A stretch of DNA of 64,000 nucleotides, taken from contig CBDHFH010000008.1 of assembly GCA_965262455.1 (NCBI GenBank), forward strand, positions 1,302,001 to 1,366,000, in the 5' to 3' direction. This DNA is from UBA1858 sp965262455. Its GTDB lineage: Bacteria > Pseudomonadota > Gammaproteobacteria > UBA4575. Positions 1 to 9,081 of this stretch are shown here, in pieces; position 1 is the stretch's first letter, and each line of letters begins with the position of its first letter. A program made the position numbers and the translations under genes. Under the pieces are notes generated by a model, which saw only the letters and a program-made list of their open reading frames with translations, was not told where the DNA came from and did not search any database.

Positions 1-27
1 AGAATGACTGCACTAATTATGCGTAAC

Positions 28-768
28 TTAAGCATTCGGCATCTCTTCTAACTGTTCTTGCGTTAGACCAAATTTACGTTTGCGGCGCCCATACTCTTCA
101 AGCGCCAAGTGCAATTGTTGCTGATCAAACTCAGGCCAAAAGACATCGGTATAATAGAACTCAGTATAAGCCGCCTGCCAAATGAGAAAGTTACTTATTC
201 GTTGTTCCCCGGCAGTTCGAATTAGTAAATCAGGATCTGGAATGGATGCTGTTGATAAATGATCAGAAAAAAGTTTTTCATTTATATCTTCTACTGTTAA
301 ATTGCCGGCTGCAACTTGCTTACACAATTGTTGACATGCGTGCACAATATCCCAACGCCCCCCATAATTTGCAGCAATATTTAACTGAAAGTCATCATTG
401 CTCGAAGTGATTTGCTCAGAATGTTCTATCTTATCCTGTAGTTTTTGACTAAATTGTTTGCGGTCACCCAGGAACTGCAATTTAATCCCATTATCGACCA
501 AACTTTTCACTTCTTTTTCTAGTGACGTAATAAATAGATCCATTAGAGAAGTGACTTCAGATTTAGGGCGCTTCCAATTTTCACTACTGAAGGCAAATAA
601 AGTTAATATTTTAACGCCAGCATTCGCACTTGCCTCTATTGTCATTTTAACTGCTTTGACACCCTCGCGGTGCCCAGCAGTGCGAGGTAAAAATCTTTTT
701 TTTGCCCAACGCCCATTGCCATCCATGACGATTGCTACGTGATGTGGGATGGATTTATTATCAGACAT
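28..768 (-). CDS. uppS: Isoprenyl transferase (undecaprenyl diphosphate synthase)
   Basis: This is a cis-prenyltransferase that condenses isopentenyl diphosphate onto farnesyl diphosphate to make the C55 lipid carrier precursor for peptidoglycan and surface polysaccharides. The 246-residue product has the usual family length. The N-terminal MDGNGRWA motif carries the catalytic Asp (about residue 16), and the C-terminal RTAGEQRISNF block holds the conserved Arg residues that bind the homoallylic substrate. It is the last gene visible in rpsB-tsf-pyrH-frr-uppS, 41 bases after frr. In relatives cdsA follows, which would lie beyond the left edge. Its product also supplies the carrier that the EPS locus at the right end would need. 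Confidence 0.97.
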   Translation of the reverse strand: MSDNKSIPHHVAIVMDGNGRWAKKRFLPRTAGHREGVKAVKMTIEASANAGVKILTLFAFSSENWKRPKSEVTSLMDLFITSLEKEVKSLVDNGIKLQFLGDRKQFSQKLQDKIEHSEQITSSNDDFQLNIAANYGGRWDIVHACQQLCKQVAAGNLTVEDINEKLFSDHLSTASIPDPDLLIRTAGEQRISNFLIWQAAYTEFYYTDVFWPEFDQQQLHLALEEYGRRKRKFGLTQEQLEEMPNA

Positions 769-809
769 GTTTATTGCTGTCGCGTAGATTTACGTGACCA
801 GATAAAGAA

Positions 810-1367
810 CTAAATTTCCATCAATTCTTTTTCTTTCGCCGCGAGTAATTCTTCGATTTGCTGAATATGCTTATCAGTGAGTTTTTGCACGACTTCTAAT
901 GCACCTCGCTCATCGTCTTCAGAAATTTCCTTTTCTTTTACTAGCTCTTTTAAATCAGCATTCGCATCACGACGAATATTGCGCACTGCTACTCGCCCTT
1001 GCTCAGCCTCTTGACGCACTAATTTAACAAAGTCCTTTCTTCTCTCTTCTGTAAGTGCTGGCAGAGGTACACGTATCACGTCACCTGCAGTGACAGGATT
1101 AAGGCCCATATCAGAACTCATTATTGCTTTTTCAATGACTGGCACTAATGCTTTCTCCCATGGGGATACTGCTAACGTTCTCGCATCCTCAACTGACACG
1201 GTTGCAGCCTGAGCAATGGGAACTTCAGAACCATAATAATCCACCATCACATGATCTAGTAAACTTGCATGCGCTCGGCCCGTTCTTATCTTTGTCAGTT
1301 CAGTCTTCAATGACTCAACACTTTTCCCCATGCGCGATTCGGCATCTTTTTTTATATCTTCAATCAT
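810..1367 (-). CDS. frr: Ribosome recycling factor
   Basis: Ribosome recycling factor splits post-termination ribosomes together with EF-G. The 185-residue length is exactly that of the E. coli protein. The start MIEDIKKDAESRM and the alternating helical sequence ending in an EELLAAKEKELMEI helix are typical of the three-helix-bundle domain I. It lies 12-15 bases after pyrH in the same orientation and is presumably co-transcribed with it. Nothing unusual was seen. Confidence 0.97.
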   Translation of the reverse strand: MIEDIKKDAESRMGKSVESLKTELTKIRTGRAHASLLDHVMVDYYGSEVPIAQAATVSVEDARTLAVSPWEKALVPVIEKAIMSSDMGLNPVTAGDVIRVPLPALTEERRKDFVKLVRQEAEQGRVAVRNIRRDANADLKELVKEKEISEDDERGALEVVQKLTDKHIQQIEELLAAKEKELMEI

Positions 1368-1381
1368 GTTTACTCACTTTT

Positions 1382-2104
1382 TTATTCACTGACAACACAT
1401 GTACCAACATCTTCACCTAATGCAATACGCTTTAAGTCACCCTGATTAAACATATTAAATACTCTAAGCGGAATATTATTATCTCGACACATGACGATCG
1501 CAGTCGCATCCATCACACGTAGCTTATCTTTCAATACTTGGTCATAGGTTAACTGCTTGTACATTTTGGCTTGTGGATTTACTTTCGGATCAGAATCAAA
1601 CACACCATCTACCTTGGTGGCTTTTAACATTAGATCAGCATTTATTTCTATTGCTCTTAAACTTGCTGCTGAATCTGTCGTGAAATAGGGATTCCCTGTG
1701 CCCGCTGCAAATACTACGACACGACCTTTTTCTAAATGGCGCACTGCACGACGACGAATATAGTCTTCACAAACTTGGTTAATTTTCAGTGCCGACATAA
1801 CACGACAGTACTGATCTTCTCTTTCTATCGCATCCTGTAAAGCCAAACAATTTATTACAGTCGCCAACATCCCCATGTGATCAGCTGTCACACGATCCAT
1901 CCCCCCTTGCGCCAAGCCAGCACCCCGAAAAATATTACCGGCACCGATGACAACCGCAATTTGCACATCCAAGCGAATCAACTCAACAATTTCTTTTGCA
2001 ACACGAGTGATGACTTTTGGGTCAATACCATAATCAAATTCACCCATTAAAGCTTCACCACTTAGTTTAAGTAATATGCGTTTAAACTTCGGCTTATCTG
2101 ACAT
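1382..2104 (-). CDS. pyrH: Uridylate kinase (UMP kinase)
   Basis: UMP kinase of the amino-acid-kinase fold phosphorylates UMP to UDP and is allosterically controlled by GTP and UTP. The KLSGEAL phosphate-binding motif lies at residues 13-19, with DHMGMLATVINCLALQDA and GTGNPYFTTDSAA further on. I place the start at the ATG at 2104 (240 residues, E. coli 241). A GTG four codons upstream (2116) is in frame, but the GGATAAG sequence is better spaced for the ATG. A strong terminator ends only about 37 bases upstream, so expression depends on readthrough or a very short promoter region. Confidence 0.96.
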   Translation of the reverse strand: MSDKPKFKRILLKLSGEALMGEFDYGIDPKVITRVAKEIVELIRLDVQIAVVIGAGNIFRGAGLAQGGMDRVTADHMGMLATVINCLALQDAIEREDQYCRVMSALKINQVCEDYIRRRAVRHLEKGRVVVFAAGTGNPYFTTDSAASLRAIEINADLMLKATKVDGVFDSDPKVNPQAKMYKQLTYDQVLKDKLRVMDATAIVMCRDNNIPLRVFNMFNQGDLKRIALGEDVGTCVVSE

Positions 2105-2140
2105 TTTCTTATCCACTACTCGATTATTTACAATACTACA

Positions 2141-2167
2141 AATAAAAACGGGGACTTGAAGTCCCCG
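2141..2167 (-). terminator. Rho-independent terminator after tsf, just upstream of pyrH
   Basis: A perfect 8-bp GC-rich stem (CGGGGACT/AGTCCCCG, 2149-2167) closes on a 3-base loop. On the minus strand it is followed by GTTTTTATTTG (2148-2138). It separates rpsB-tsf from pyrH-frr-uppS. About 150 bases without a gene lie between tsf and the hairpin, which is enough for a promoter whose transcript would have to pass this hairpin. Confidence 0.9.
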
Positions 2168-2321
2168 CAGATCATTTTTTATTATGCAGTCATTTCACAG
2201 ACGGTGAAGATGATATATTTACACTTGAACGCAAACAGATTAGATACCAAAATCTTTGCATCAAACATTTTGAGATTGATTATTTTATCTTGGCCTTCAC
2301 ATTCATTAGTCATATCACACA

Positions 2322-3203
2322 CTAACCGTTTTTTACCTGCGCCATTACTTCTTCTGCAAAATTCTCTGACTTCTTTTCAATGCCTTCACCCACTTCATAG
2401 CGGAAGAATGAAGTAACAGTCGCTGAATTTTCTTTTAACAGCTGTGCAACAGACTTGTCTGGGTCTTTTACAAACGATTGACCCAATAAAGTCACCTCAC
2501 CCAAGAACTTCTTAATCTGTCCTTGCACCATCTTTTCTATTATTTCTGCCGGCTTGCCGCTGCTTTCGGCCTTAGCCATAAAAATTTCTTTCTCTTTTTG
2601 CAATACCTCAGGCGACACACCATCCTCATCAATACAAAGCGGCTTGCTGGCAGCGATATGCATGGCAACATCTTTACATAAGTCGTCGTTACCACTTTCC
2701 ATTTCTACCATGACGCCAATGCGACTGCCGTGCATGTATTTGCCTAATTTACCCGCTGCTGAGTCTACACGTGAGAAACGTCTCACCTGGATGTTTTCGC
2801 CAATCTTACTCACTAATGCTAATCGTGCAGCCTCAACTGTTTCACCGCTAGCTAGATTTGCTTGCATGAGCGATTCAACGTCTTCAATATTCTGCTCCAA
2901 TAGGGTGTCTGCCACTTGATGACTGAAATTCAGAAAGCTTTCATCTTTGCCCACAAAATCGGTTTCACAGTTCACTTCTAGCACTACACCACGTTTAGCA
3001 TCATCGCTAAGCGAAATCACGACTGTGCCTTCAGCAGCAACCCGCGATGCTTTTTTATCTGCTTTTGCCTGACCTGATTTGCGCATCAGTTCAATAGCGG
3101 ACTCCATGTCACCACCACTTTCATTTAATGCTTTTTTGCATTCCATCATGCCTGCGCCTGTACGTTCACGCAGCTCCTTAACCATTGCAGCTGTAATTTG
3201 CAT
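2322..3203 (-). CDS. tsf: Elongation factor Ts
   Basis: EF-Ts is the guanine nucleotide exchange factor for EF-Tu. The N-terminal UBA-like module (TGAGMMECKKAL, residues 15-26) is followed by the ETDFV motif (80-84) that inserts near the EF-Tu nucleotide site. A long core with coiled-coil and dimerisation subdomains follows. The 293-residue length is close to E. coli (283). It lies 30 bases downstream of rpsB, the usual two-gene operon, and is followed by the terminator at 2141-2167. Confidence 0.97.
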   Translation of the reverse strand: MQITAAMVKELRERTGAGMMECKKALNESGGDMESAIELMRKSGQAKADKKASRVAAEGTVVISLSDDAKRGVVLEVNCETDFVGKDESFLNFSHQVADTLLEQNIEDVESLMQANLASGETVEAARLALVSKIGENIQVRRFSRVDSAAGKLGKYMHGSRIGVMVEMESGNDDLCKDVAMHIAASKPLCIDEDGVSPEVLQKEKEIFMAKAESSGKPAEIIEKMVQGQIKKFLGEVTLLGQSFVKDPDKSVAQLLKENSATVTSFFRYEVGEGIEKKSENFAEEVMAQVKNG

Positions 3204-3233
3204 ATCTAATTCCTATCAAAAATTTCTAAATCT

Positions 3234-4130
3234 TTACTCAGCACTCTCACTCTCAGGCGCATCAGGTGTTTCTTGCTTTGGCTCTTCAGCCTTGGCTTCT
3301 TCAGCAGGCTCTGCTGCTTTAGCTTTGGTTTTAGGCGCAGCTTTTTTCTTCACTGCAACTTTCTTTTTCGCCGCTCGCTTGGGTTTAGCAGTTTCTTTAA
3401 CTTCATCCACTTCGACAAATTCGTCTTCGTCACCTGTTAATGTCTGCACACTGGCTTTGGCAGTGGCGATTGCATCTGCAGCCGCTGCCGCATAGAGTCG
3501 AATGGCACGAATTGCGTCATCATTTCCAGGAATGACATAGTCGACACCATCCAACGGGTTATTTGTATCTACCACAGCGACTACCGGTATACCAAGTTTG
3601 ATGGCTTCTTTGACTGCGATCTCTTCATAGCCGACATCTATAACAAACAACACATCAGGCAGCACATTCATGTTTTTGATACCACCCAGGCTACGCTGTA
3701 ATTTCTCTACATCACGTCGAATAGTGAGTATTTCTTTTTTCCCGAGTCGTTCAGAACCATTGCCTTCGAGCATTTCCTCTTGATCTTTAAGGCGTTTGAT
3801 TGACTGTTTGACAGTATGGAAATTCGTTAACATGCCGCCAAGCCAACGATGATTCACATATGGCATGCCACAGCGCTCTGCTTCCGTCTGCACGGCATCT
3901 CGCGCTGAACGTTTTGTGCCAACAAATAGCACTTTTCCGCCATTAGCAGCCATTTTCCCTAAATAATTTAAGGCATCGCTAAACATGGGTAGCGATTTTT
4001 CAAGATTAATAATATGGATTTTATTGCGCTCCCCAAAGATATAGGGGGCCATTTTAGGGTTCCAATAACGGGTTTGATGCCCGAAATGCACACCAGCCTC
4101 TAGCATCTGGCGCATGGTGACGTCAGTCAT
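3234..4130 (-). CDS. rpsB: 30S ribosomal protein S2 with a Lys/Ala-rich C-terminal extension
   Basis: S2 binds the 30S head late in assembly and helps recruit S1. Residues 1-230 match the S2 fold (MRQMLEAGVHFGHQTRYWNP start, PDVLFVIDV at 158-166, NNPLDGVDYVIPGNDDA at 190-206). The protein is 298 residues against about 241 in E. coli. The extra tail (about 235-298) is first acidic, then rich in Lys and Ala (KPKRAAKKK and similar blocks), then acidic again. It is low-complexity and probably disordered. The ATG at 4130 has an AAGGAG ribosome site. The leader upstream folds into a hairpin (4174-4223). Confidence 0.97.
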   Translation of the reverse strand: MTDVTMRQMLEAGVHFGHQTRYWNPKMAPYIFGERNKIHIINLEKSLPMFSDALNYLGKMAANGGKVLFVGTKRSARDAVQTEAERCGMPYVNHRWLGGMLTNFHTVKQSIKRLKDQEEMLEGNGSERLGKKEILTIRRDVEKLQRSLGGIKNMNVLPDVLFVIDVGYEEIAVKEAIKLGIPVVAVVDTNNPLDGVDYVIPGNDDAIRAIRLYAAAAADAIATAKASVQTLTGDEDEFVEVDEVKETAKPKRAAKKKVAVKKKAAPKTKAKAAEPAEEAKAEEPKQETPDAPESESAE

Positions 4131-4173
4131 GATATGTTACTCCTTAGTAAGGGTTTTATACGTCCGCGGCCCC

Positions 4174-4223
4174 CATTCAGCAACCAAGTAAGCTTTTCGC
4201 TGTTCTTGGCACCCTACTGAATG
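4174..4223 (-). promoter_or_regulatory. Candidate rpsB leader hairpin (S2 autoregulatory element)
   Basis: On the minus strand CATTCAG (4223-4217) pairs with CTGAATG (4180-4174), and inside it CCAAG (4209-4205) pairs with CTTGG (4188-4184). This gives a two-tiered stem with internal loops, 44 bases ahead of the rpsB start. In gammaproteobacteria the rpsB leader is a known target of feedback repression by S2. The position and nested pairing fit that role, but I matched it by structure and place, not by a covariance model. Confidence 0.6.
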
Positions 4224-4269
4224 TGTCGAGCACACGTGTGAATTTAGGATTTGCGCTATACGCGCGCGC

Positions 4270-4298
4270 TTTATACCATAATCTACTTGAATCAACAA
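4270..4298 (-). promoter_or_regulatory. Candidate rpsB-tsf promoter
   Basis: On the minus strand TTGTTG (4298-4293) and TATAAA (4275-4270) are separated by 17 bases. They are followed at once by the GC-rich run GCGCGCGCG, the kind of discriminator seen at stringently controlled ribosomal promoters. The -35 box is weak (3 of 6). The inferred start near 4262 would give a leader of about 130 bases containing the hairpin at 4174-4223. Confidence 0.5.
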
Positions 4299-4363
4299 TT
4301 TATACTTCGATATTTTAGGATTCTTTATCTAGTCAAAAGGGACTTAACTGACGCTCTAAACTC

Positions 4364-5134
4364 ATGTCTATTCATATTAAATCAGCTGAAGAAATCGAAA
4401 AAATGCGTGTGGCAGGCAGGCTTGCCTCGGATGTGCTGCAAATGATTGGTGAACACGTCAAAGCCGGGGTGACCACCCAGCAAATTAACGACATCTGCCA
4501 TGACTTCATCGTCAACACTCAACAGGCCATACCCGCACCATTGAACTATAAAGGATTCCCAAGATCCGTCTGTACCTCAATAAATCATCAGGTATGTCAT
4601 GGCATTCCAGGTGAAAGAGTCTTAAAAGAAGGCGACATGATGAATATAGATGTCACAGTTATCAAAGACGAATTTCACGGGGATACAAGCAAAATGTTCA
4701 TCGTTGGCAAGCCATCGGTAAAAGCCCAGCGCTTGGTCGATTTGACTTATGAAGCCATGAGTATCGGCATTCAAGCCGTCAAACCTGGTGTCACCCTGGG
4801 TGATATTGGTTATACGATTCAGTCATTTGTTGAAAAGAACAACTGCTCAGTAGTGCGTGAGTATTGCGGGCACGGCATCGGTCGTAACTTTCACGAAGAT
4901 CCTCAAGTGCTGCACTATGGCAAACCGGGTAGTGGTGAAAAATTAGTACCAGGCATGACGTTCACCATTGAGCCCATGGTGAATGCCGGTAAACGACATG
5001 TTCGTCTACTTCCAGACCAGTGGACGGTTGTCACTAAAGATCACAGTTTATCCGCACAGTGGGAACACACCATTCTTGTTACTGAGAATGGTTTTGAAGT
5101 TCTGACGCGCCGGCCGGAAGAATCGTGGAACTAA
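4364..5134 (+). CDS. map: Methionine aminopeptidase, type I
   Basis: This is a cytoplasmic metalloprotease that removes the initiator Met from nascent proteins. All metal ligands are visible: D96, D107, H170, E203 and E234, with the substrate-contacting H79 in VCHG. The 256-residue length and the absence of an N-terminal zinc-binding extension make it the short type Ia form. The gene diverges from rpsB across 233 bases, the arrangement conserved in many Proteobacteria, and is followed 27 bases later by glnD. Confidence 0.97.
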   Translation: MSIHIKSAEEIEKMRVAGRLASDVLQMIGEHVKAGVTTQQINDICHDFIVNTQQAIPAPLNYKGFPRSVCTSINHQVCHGIPGERVLKEGDMMNIDVTVIKDEFHGDTSKMFIVGKPSVKAQRLVDLTYEAMSIGIQAVKPGVTLGDIGYTIQSFVEKNNCSVVREYCGHGIGRNFHEDPQVLHYGKPGSGEKLVPGMTFTIEPMVNAGKRHVRLLPDQWTVVTKDHSLSAQWEHTILVTENGFEVLTRRPEESWN

Positions 5135-5161
5135 TGTCTAGTCTCTCGTCCAAGGAACTCA

Positions 5162-7855
5162 ATGCCTAATCTAACGCCCCCACCGACATTCATCTCTAAA
5201 CAATCATGGTGGCCAACGGAAGAGGATGAGTGGGTAAATTTTAAATCACGTCCTCAGCAGCATCGTCGGCTTGTGCAAACCATTCAAGAAGCGGTGATTG
5301 ATGAGTATAAGTCTGGCGCAGCCACCTCTGAAATTATTATCGGATATGCCATCACCATTGATTATTTACTCTGGTATGCCTGGTTTACTCATGAGTTACA
5401 TAAAACCAATGCCACGCTGTTGGCTGTCGGTGGATATGGCCGAGCTGAACTACATATCCATTCAGATATCGACCTGATGATTTTAGTCGATAAAAATTTA
5501 TCCACGGCAGACAAGGAAAAACTCTCATCATTTTTAACTTTTCTATGGGATAGCAGTTTAGATATCGCACATTCTGTAAGAACAGTAAAAGAAGCCGTGG
5601 AGGAAGCAAAAAAAGATATTACTGTTATCAGCAGCATTCTTGAAGCACGCGCATTATGTGGCAATATCAGCTTGTTTAATGCTCTTAAAAAAGCCACTGC
5701 CAGTAATAAAATTTGGGATAGCAAGAAGTTTTATCTGGCAAAAAAACAGGAATTACAAGCACGACATAAAAAATATGGCGACACACTTTATCAACTTGAA
5801 CCTAATATAAAAGAGGGCCCTGGGGGGTTAAGGGATATTCAATTCATTGATTGGGTGACCAAACGACATTTTGGTAATCGCGCCCTTCACGAATTGGTTG
5901 CCGAGGGGTTCTTACTCGAAGAAGAGTACAATTCACTGCGTTTTGCGCAAGAATACCTTTGGAAAATGCGCTTCTCTCTTTATCTCATCACGCGTCGCAA
6001 AGAAGATCGACTGCTGTTTGATTATCAAGTCGAACTTGCGCGCGCCGCCGGACATAGTGATTCAAATTCAAATCTTGCTGTTGAAAAATATATGCAGAAC
6101 TTCTATCGCCACATTAGTGAATGCGATAAATTAATTGAACTACTGCAACAACATTTCGAAGAGACGTGTATACCCAAATTCTCACTTAAGACCAAAAAGA
6201 AATTAGGCGATCATTTTTATTCTGTTGGCGACATCCTGCATGCTAACAGCGAAACACTATTCGCAAATCACCCCAGTGCATTATTAGAAATTTTTCAAGT
6301 GCTACAAAACAATGATCATGTAACCAAGGTAAGCAGCAACAGCATACGGCAAATTCGCAATAACTTGCACTTGATTAATGACAAATTTCGCAATAATGAA
6401 GCACACAAAAAAATATTTATCGACATCTTGCGTCAGCCAGCACACATTGCTAGAGAACTCTCACGCATGCATCGTCTCGGGGTACTGTCCGCCTATTGGC
6501 CTGCTTTCGCCAGAATTGAAGGACGCATGCAGTATGACTTGTATCATGTATACACTGTTGATCATCATATCCTGACCGTTCTAAAAGAAGCGCGCAACTT
6601 AGGTAATAACAAACCGGCAGATGATGAGATTAGCGCCATCTACTACAAGCTGCCAAAAATTGAAATATTATATTTAGGCGCACTGTTTCATGACATTGCC
6701 AAGGGCCGCGATGGTGATCACTCAACCGAAGGCGCTGAAGATGCCACTGAATTTTGCTTGGCTCACGGCTTAAGCCAGTTTGACGCGGCACTTGTGAGCT
6801 GGTTAGTTGAAAATCATCTTGTCATGTCAATGACAGCACAGCACAAAGACTTAAGCGATCCTAAAATTATCCAGGAATTCGCCGACAGGGTATCAAGTGC
6901 AATCCGCTTAGACTATTTATACATACTTACCATTGCAGATATTAAAGGCACCAACCCAACGTTATGGAATAGTTGGCGATCGACTCTACTGGCCGATCTA
7001 TATAAATATACGTCTTTTCAGTTACGTGTCGACTTGCCACGTGACACCAGCGAAATTATAAATGATATAAAGAGCTCTGCGCTTAAATTGCTCAATGAGC
7101 TCGGCCACAGCAATAAAGCCTGTGAAGACTTTTGGCAGGATTTTAATGATGATTATTTCCTACGCCATATCGATAATGAAATTGCATGGCATACTGATAT
7201 TGCGTTAAATGCCAATGCCAATGCCAACAGCAAAACAGAAATTCACCTACGTCAACTCGTCAGACGCGAACTGACAGAACTTTTCATCTATACGCCTGAT
7301 AAAGATAATCTGTTTGCTAATATCACTAATAGTTTATACAAACTTGGTTTGAGTATTTTAGATGCACGCATTATTACCTCTAAAAGCGGCCAGACCTATA
7401 ACACCTTTACTGTCGTTGACCATAATGAAAAATCAATTACAGACAAAAAAGAATTAGCCAAGATTAAACAGGTGATTAAAAAAGCGTTAGCCCAAAAGGG
7501 GCTCAGTACCAGCAGCACAACTCAATTTGTTTCCAGTCGGCTACGCCACTTTCAAAGTGAACCAGACATTACTATCAAAAATGCACGACATCTTACGCAT
7601 ACGAGCATGCATATTCAGGCCACAGATCATCCTGGCTTACTTGCCAATGTTGCACAAGCGTTTGCCGAGCAAGGCATTAAAGTAATAAGTGCACGCGTGA
7701 GTACACTCGGGGAAAAAGTACATGATATTTTTTACATTACCAACAGAGACAATAAAAAAATATTAGACGAACACGATCAGCAAACACTTATTGATCTAGT
7801 ATTAGAAAAAATTTCACTAGAAACAGAAGACATTACCAACAGCATCAGCATTTAA
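5162..7855 (+). CDS. glnD: Bifunctional [protein-PII] uridylyltransferase/uridylyl-removing enzyme
   Basis: GlnD senses glutamine and adds or removes UMP on PII proteins, setting nitrogen assimilation. The nucleotidyltransferase motif GGYGRAEL (90-97) with HSDIDLMIL (100-108) supplies the metal-binding Asp pair. The HD motif of the uridylyl-removing domain (HDIAKGRDGDH) begins at about residue 510. Two C-terminal ACT domains lie near 713-760 and 813-880. The 897-residue length matches the family (E. coli 890). A short Asn-Ala repeat, from a repeated AATGCC hexamer at about 7207-7230, sits in the linker before the first ACT domain. No PII gene is nearby. Confidence 0.97.
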   Translation: MPNLTPPPTFISKQSWWPTEEDEWVNFKSRPQQHRRLVQTIQEAVIDEYKSGAATSEIIIGYAITIDYLLWYAWFTHELHKTNATLLAVGGYGRAELHIHSDIDLMILVDKNLSTADKEKLSSFLTFLWDSSLDIAHSVRTVKEAVEEAKKDITVISSILEARALCGNISLFNALKKATASNKIWDSKKFYLAKKQELQARHKKYGDTLYQLEPNIKEGPGGLRDIQFIDWVTKRHFGNRALHELVAEGFLLEEEYNSLRFAQEYLWKMRFSLYLITRRKEDRLLFDYQVELARAAGHSDSNSNLAVEKYMQNFYRHISECDKLIELLQQHFEETCIPKFSLKTKKKLGDHFYSVGDILHANSETLFANHPSALLEIFQVLQNNDHVTKVSSNSIRQIRNNLHLINDKFRNNEAHKKIFIDILRQPAHIARELSRMHRLGVLSAYWPAFARIEGRMQYDLYHVYTVDHHILTVLKEARNLGNNKPADDEISAIYYKLPKIEILYLGALFHDIAKGRDGDHSTEGAEDATEFCLAHGLSQFDAALVSWLVENHLVMSMTAQHKDLSDPKIIQEFADRVSSAIRLDYLYILTIADIKGTNPTLWNSWRSTLLADLYKYTSFQLRVDLPRDTSEIINDIKSSALKLLNELGHSNKACEDFWQDFNDDYFLRHIDNEIAWHTDIALNANANANSKTEIHLRQLVRRELTELFIYTPDKDNLFANITNSLYKLGLSILDARIITSKSGQTYNTFTVVDHNEKSITDKKELAKIKQVIKKALAQKGLSTSSTTQFVSSRLRHFQSEPDITIKNARHLTHTSMHIQATDHPGLLANVAQAFAEQGIKVISARVSTLGEKVHDIFYITNRDNKKILDEHDQQTLIDLVLEKISLETEDITNSISI

Positions 7856-7870
7856 TATTCGCTTTACCCC

Positions 7871-9070
7871 ATGGATGCCAATCTAAACAAACTGCAACCC
7901 TACCCATTTGAGAAATTACGCGTGCTGTTTAACCAAGCGAATGTTAATCAAGCTTTGAGCAATATTAATTTATCCATTGGCGAGCCCAAGAGTCCAACGC
8001 CGGCATTTATTCAACAAGCAATGGTTGATCATTTAGCCACTCTAGCGAACTATCCTAAGACCAAAGGTGAACCGTTTCTTAGAGAGTCCATCGCGAAGTG
8101 GCTATGTAAACGATTCTCTTTAGATCCATCAAGCATTCACCCTGAAGATAACATCTTGCCGGTAAACGGTACGCGCGAGGCTTTATTTGCTATTGCCCAA
8201 ACAGTCATTGATGATAACGGAAGCGCGAGAGTGATCACACCAAACCCGTTCTATCAAATATATGAAGGGGCCGCTTATCTAGCAGGCGCAGAACCGGTCT
8301 ACATAGACTTCAGTGTGATAGACGGTGACATTCCTGGAATAGACCAAGTCAGCCATAACACTTGGCAACAAACCCAACTCATTTACATATGTACACCATC
8401 CAATCCTACCGGTGATATTCTTCCACAAGCGAGTTTAAAGAAGCTTATCGCACTGGCACATAAATTCGATTTCATCATTGCCTCTGATGAATGCTATTCA
8501 GAAATTTATATTGATGAAAATCATCCACCACAAGGATTACTACAAGCCGCACAAGCCATGGGTGATGAACACTATCAACGCTGCTTAGCTTTCTATAGTT
8601 TATCCAAGCGCAGTAACTCGCCTGGTTTACGTTCAGGCTTTGTGGCGGGCGATGCAGGTATTATTGCAGAGTTTTTGAAATACCGGACTTACCATGGCTG
8701 TGCCATGCCTATTTCAACTCAGTATGCCAGTGCTGCTGCATGGGATGATGAATTACATGTGCAGGCAAACCGACAGCGCTACCAACAAAGCTTTGACCTG
8801 GTGATTAATACACTTGCCTCACACACAGACATTGTACGACCGCAAGCAGGCTTTTATTTATGGCTACCCACCCCGATAGATGATGAACAATTCGCTCTTG
8901 AGTTATACTCGCAACAAAATGTTACAGTGCTTCCCGGCAAATATCTTGCGCGTACCGTGAATAATCATAACCCAGGCGCCAATCGAGTCAGAATAGCATT
9001 AGTTGCCACTCCCGAAGAGTGTCAATCAGCGGCAAATAGAATTACCACTTACATAAAAAGCATACGTTAA
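7871..9070 (+). CDS. dapC: Succinyldiaminopimelate transaminase
   Basis: This is a PLP-dependent class I/II aminotransferase expected to convert N-succinyl-2-amino-6-ketopimelate to N-succinyl-diaminopimelate. The PLP lysine is K246 in SLSKRSNSPGLRSG, and the SNPTG motif contacts the cofactor. Length is 399 residues. Assignment to DapC rather than another aminotransferase rests on context: it is 11 bases ahead of dapD and dapE follows, so three steps of the succinylase lysine/peptidoglycan branch are together. The start is the ATG 15 bases after glnD. Confidence 0.92.
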   Translation: MDANLNKLQPYPFEKLRVLFNQANVNQALSNINLSIGEPKSPTPAFIQQAMVDHLATLANYPKTKGEPFLRESIAKWLCKRFSLDPSSIHPEDNILPVNGTREALFAIAQTVIDDNGSARVITPNPFYQIYEGAAYLAGAEPVYIDFSVIDGDIPGIDQVSHNTWQQTQLIYICTPSNPTGDILPQASLKKLIALAHKFDFIIASDECYSEIYIDENHPPQGLLQAAQAMGDEHYQRCLAFYSLSKRSNSPGLRSGFVAGDAGIIAEFLKYRTYHGCAMPISTQYASAAAWDDELHVQANRQRYQQSFDLVINTLASHTDIVRPQAGFYLWLPTPIDDEQFALELYSQQNVTVLPGKYLARTVNNHNPGANRVRIALVATPEECQSAANRITTYIKSIR

Positions 9071-9081
9071 GGAACTACATA

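Noticed and set aside
4251..4445. Open frame overlapping the map start
   Set aside because: It covers the rpsB promoter region and runs in another frame over the conserved map N-terminus.
7207..7230. AATGCC hexamer repeat in glnD as a contingency repeat
   Set aside because: Only three perfect copies, and units of six bases keep the reading frame, so no switching is expected.
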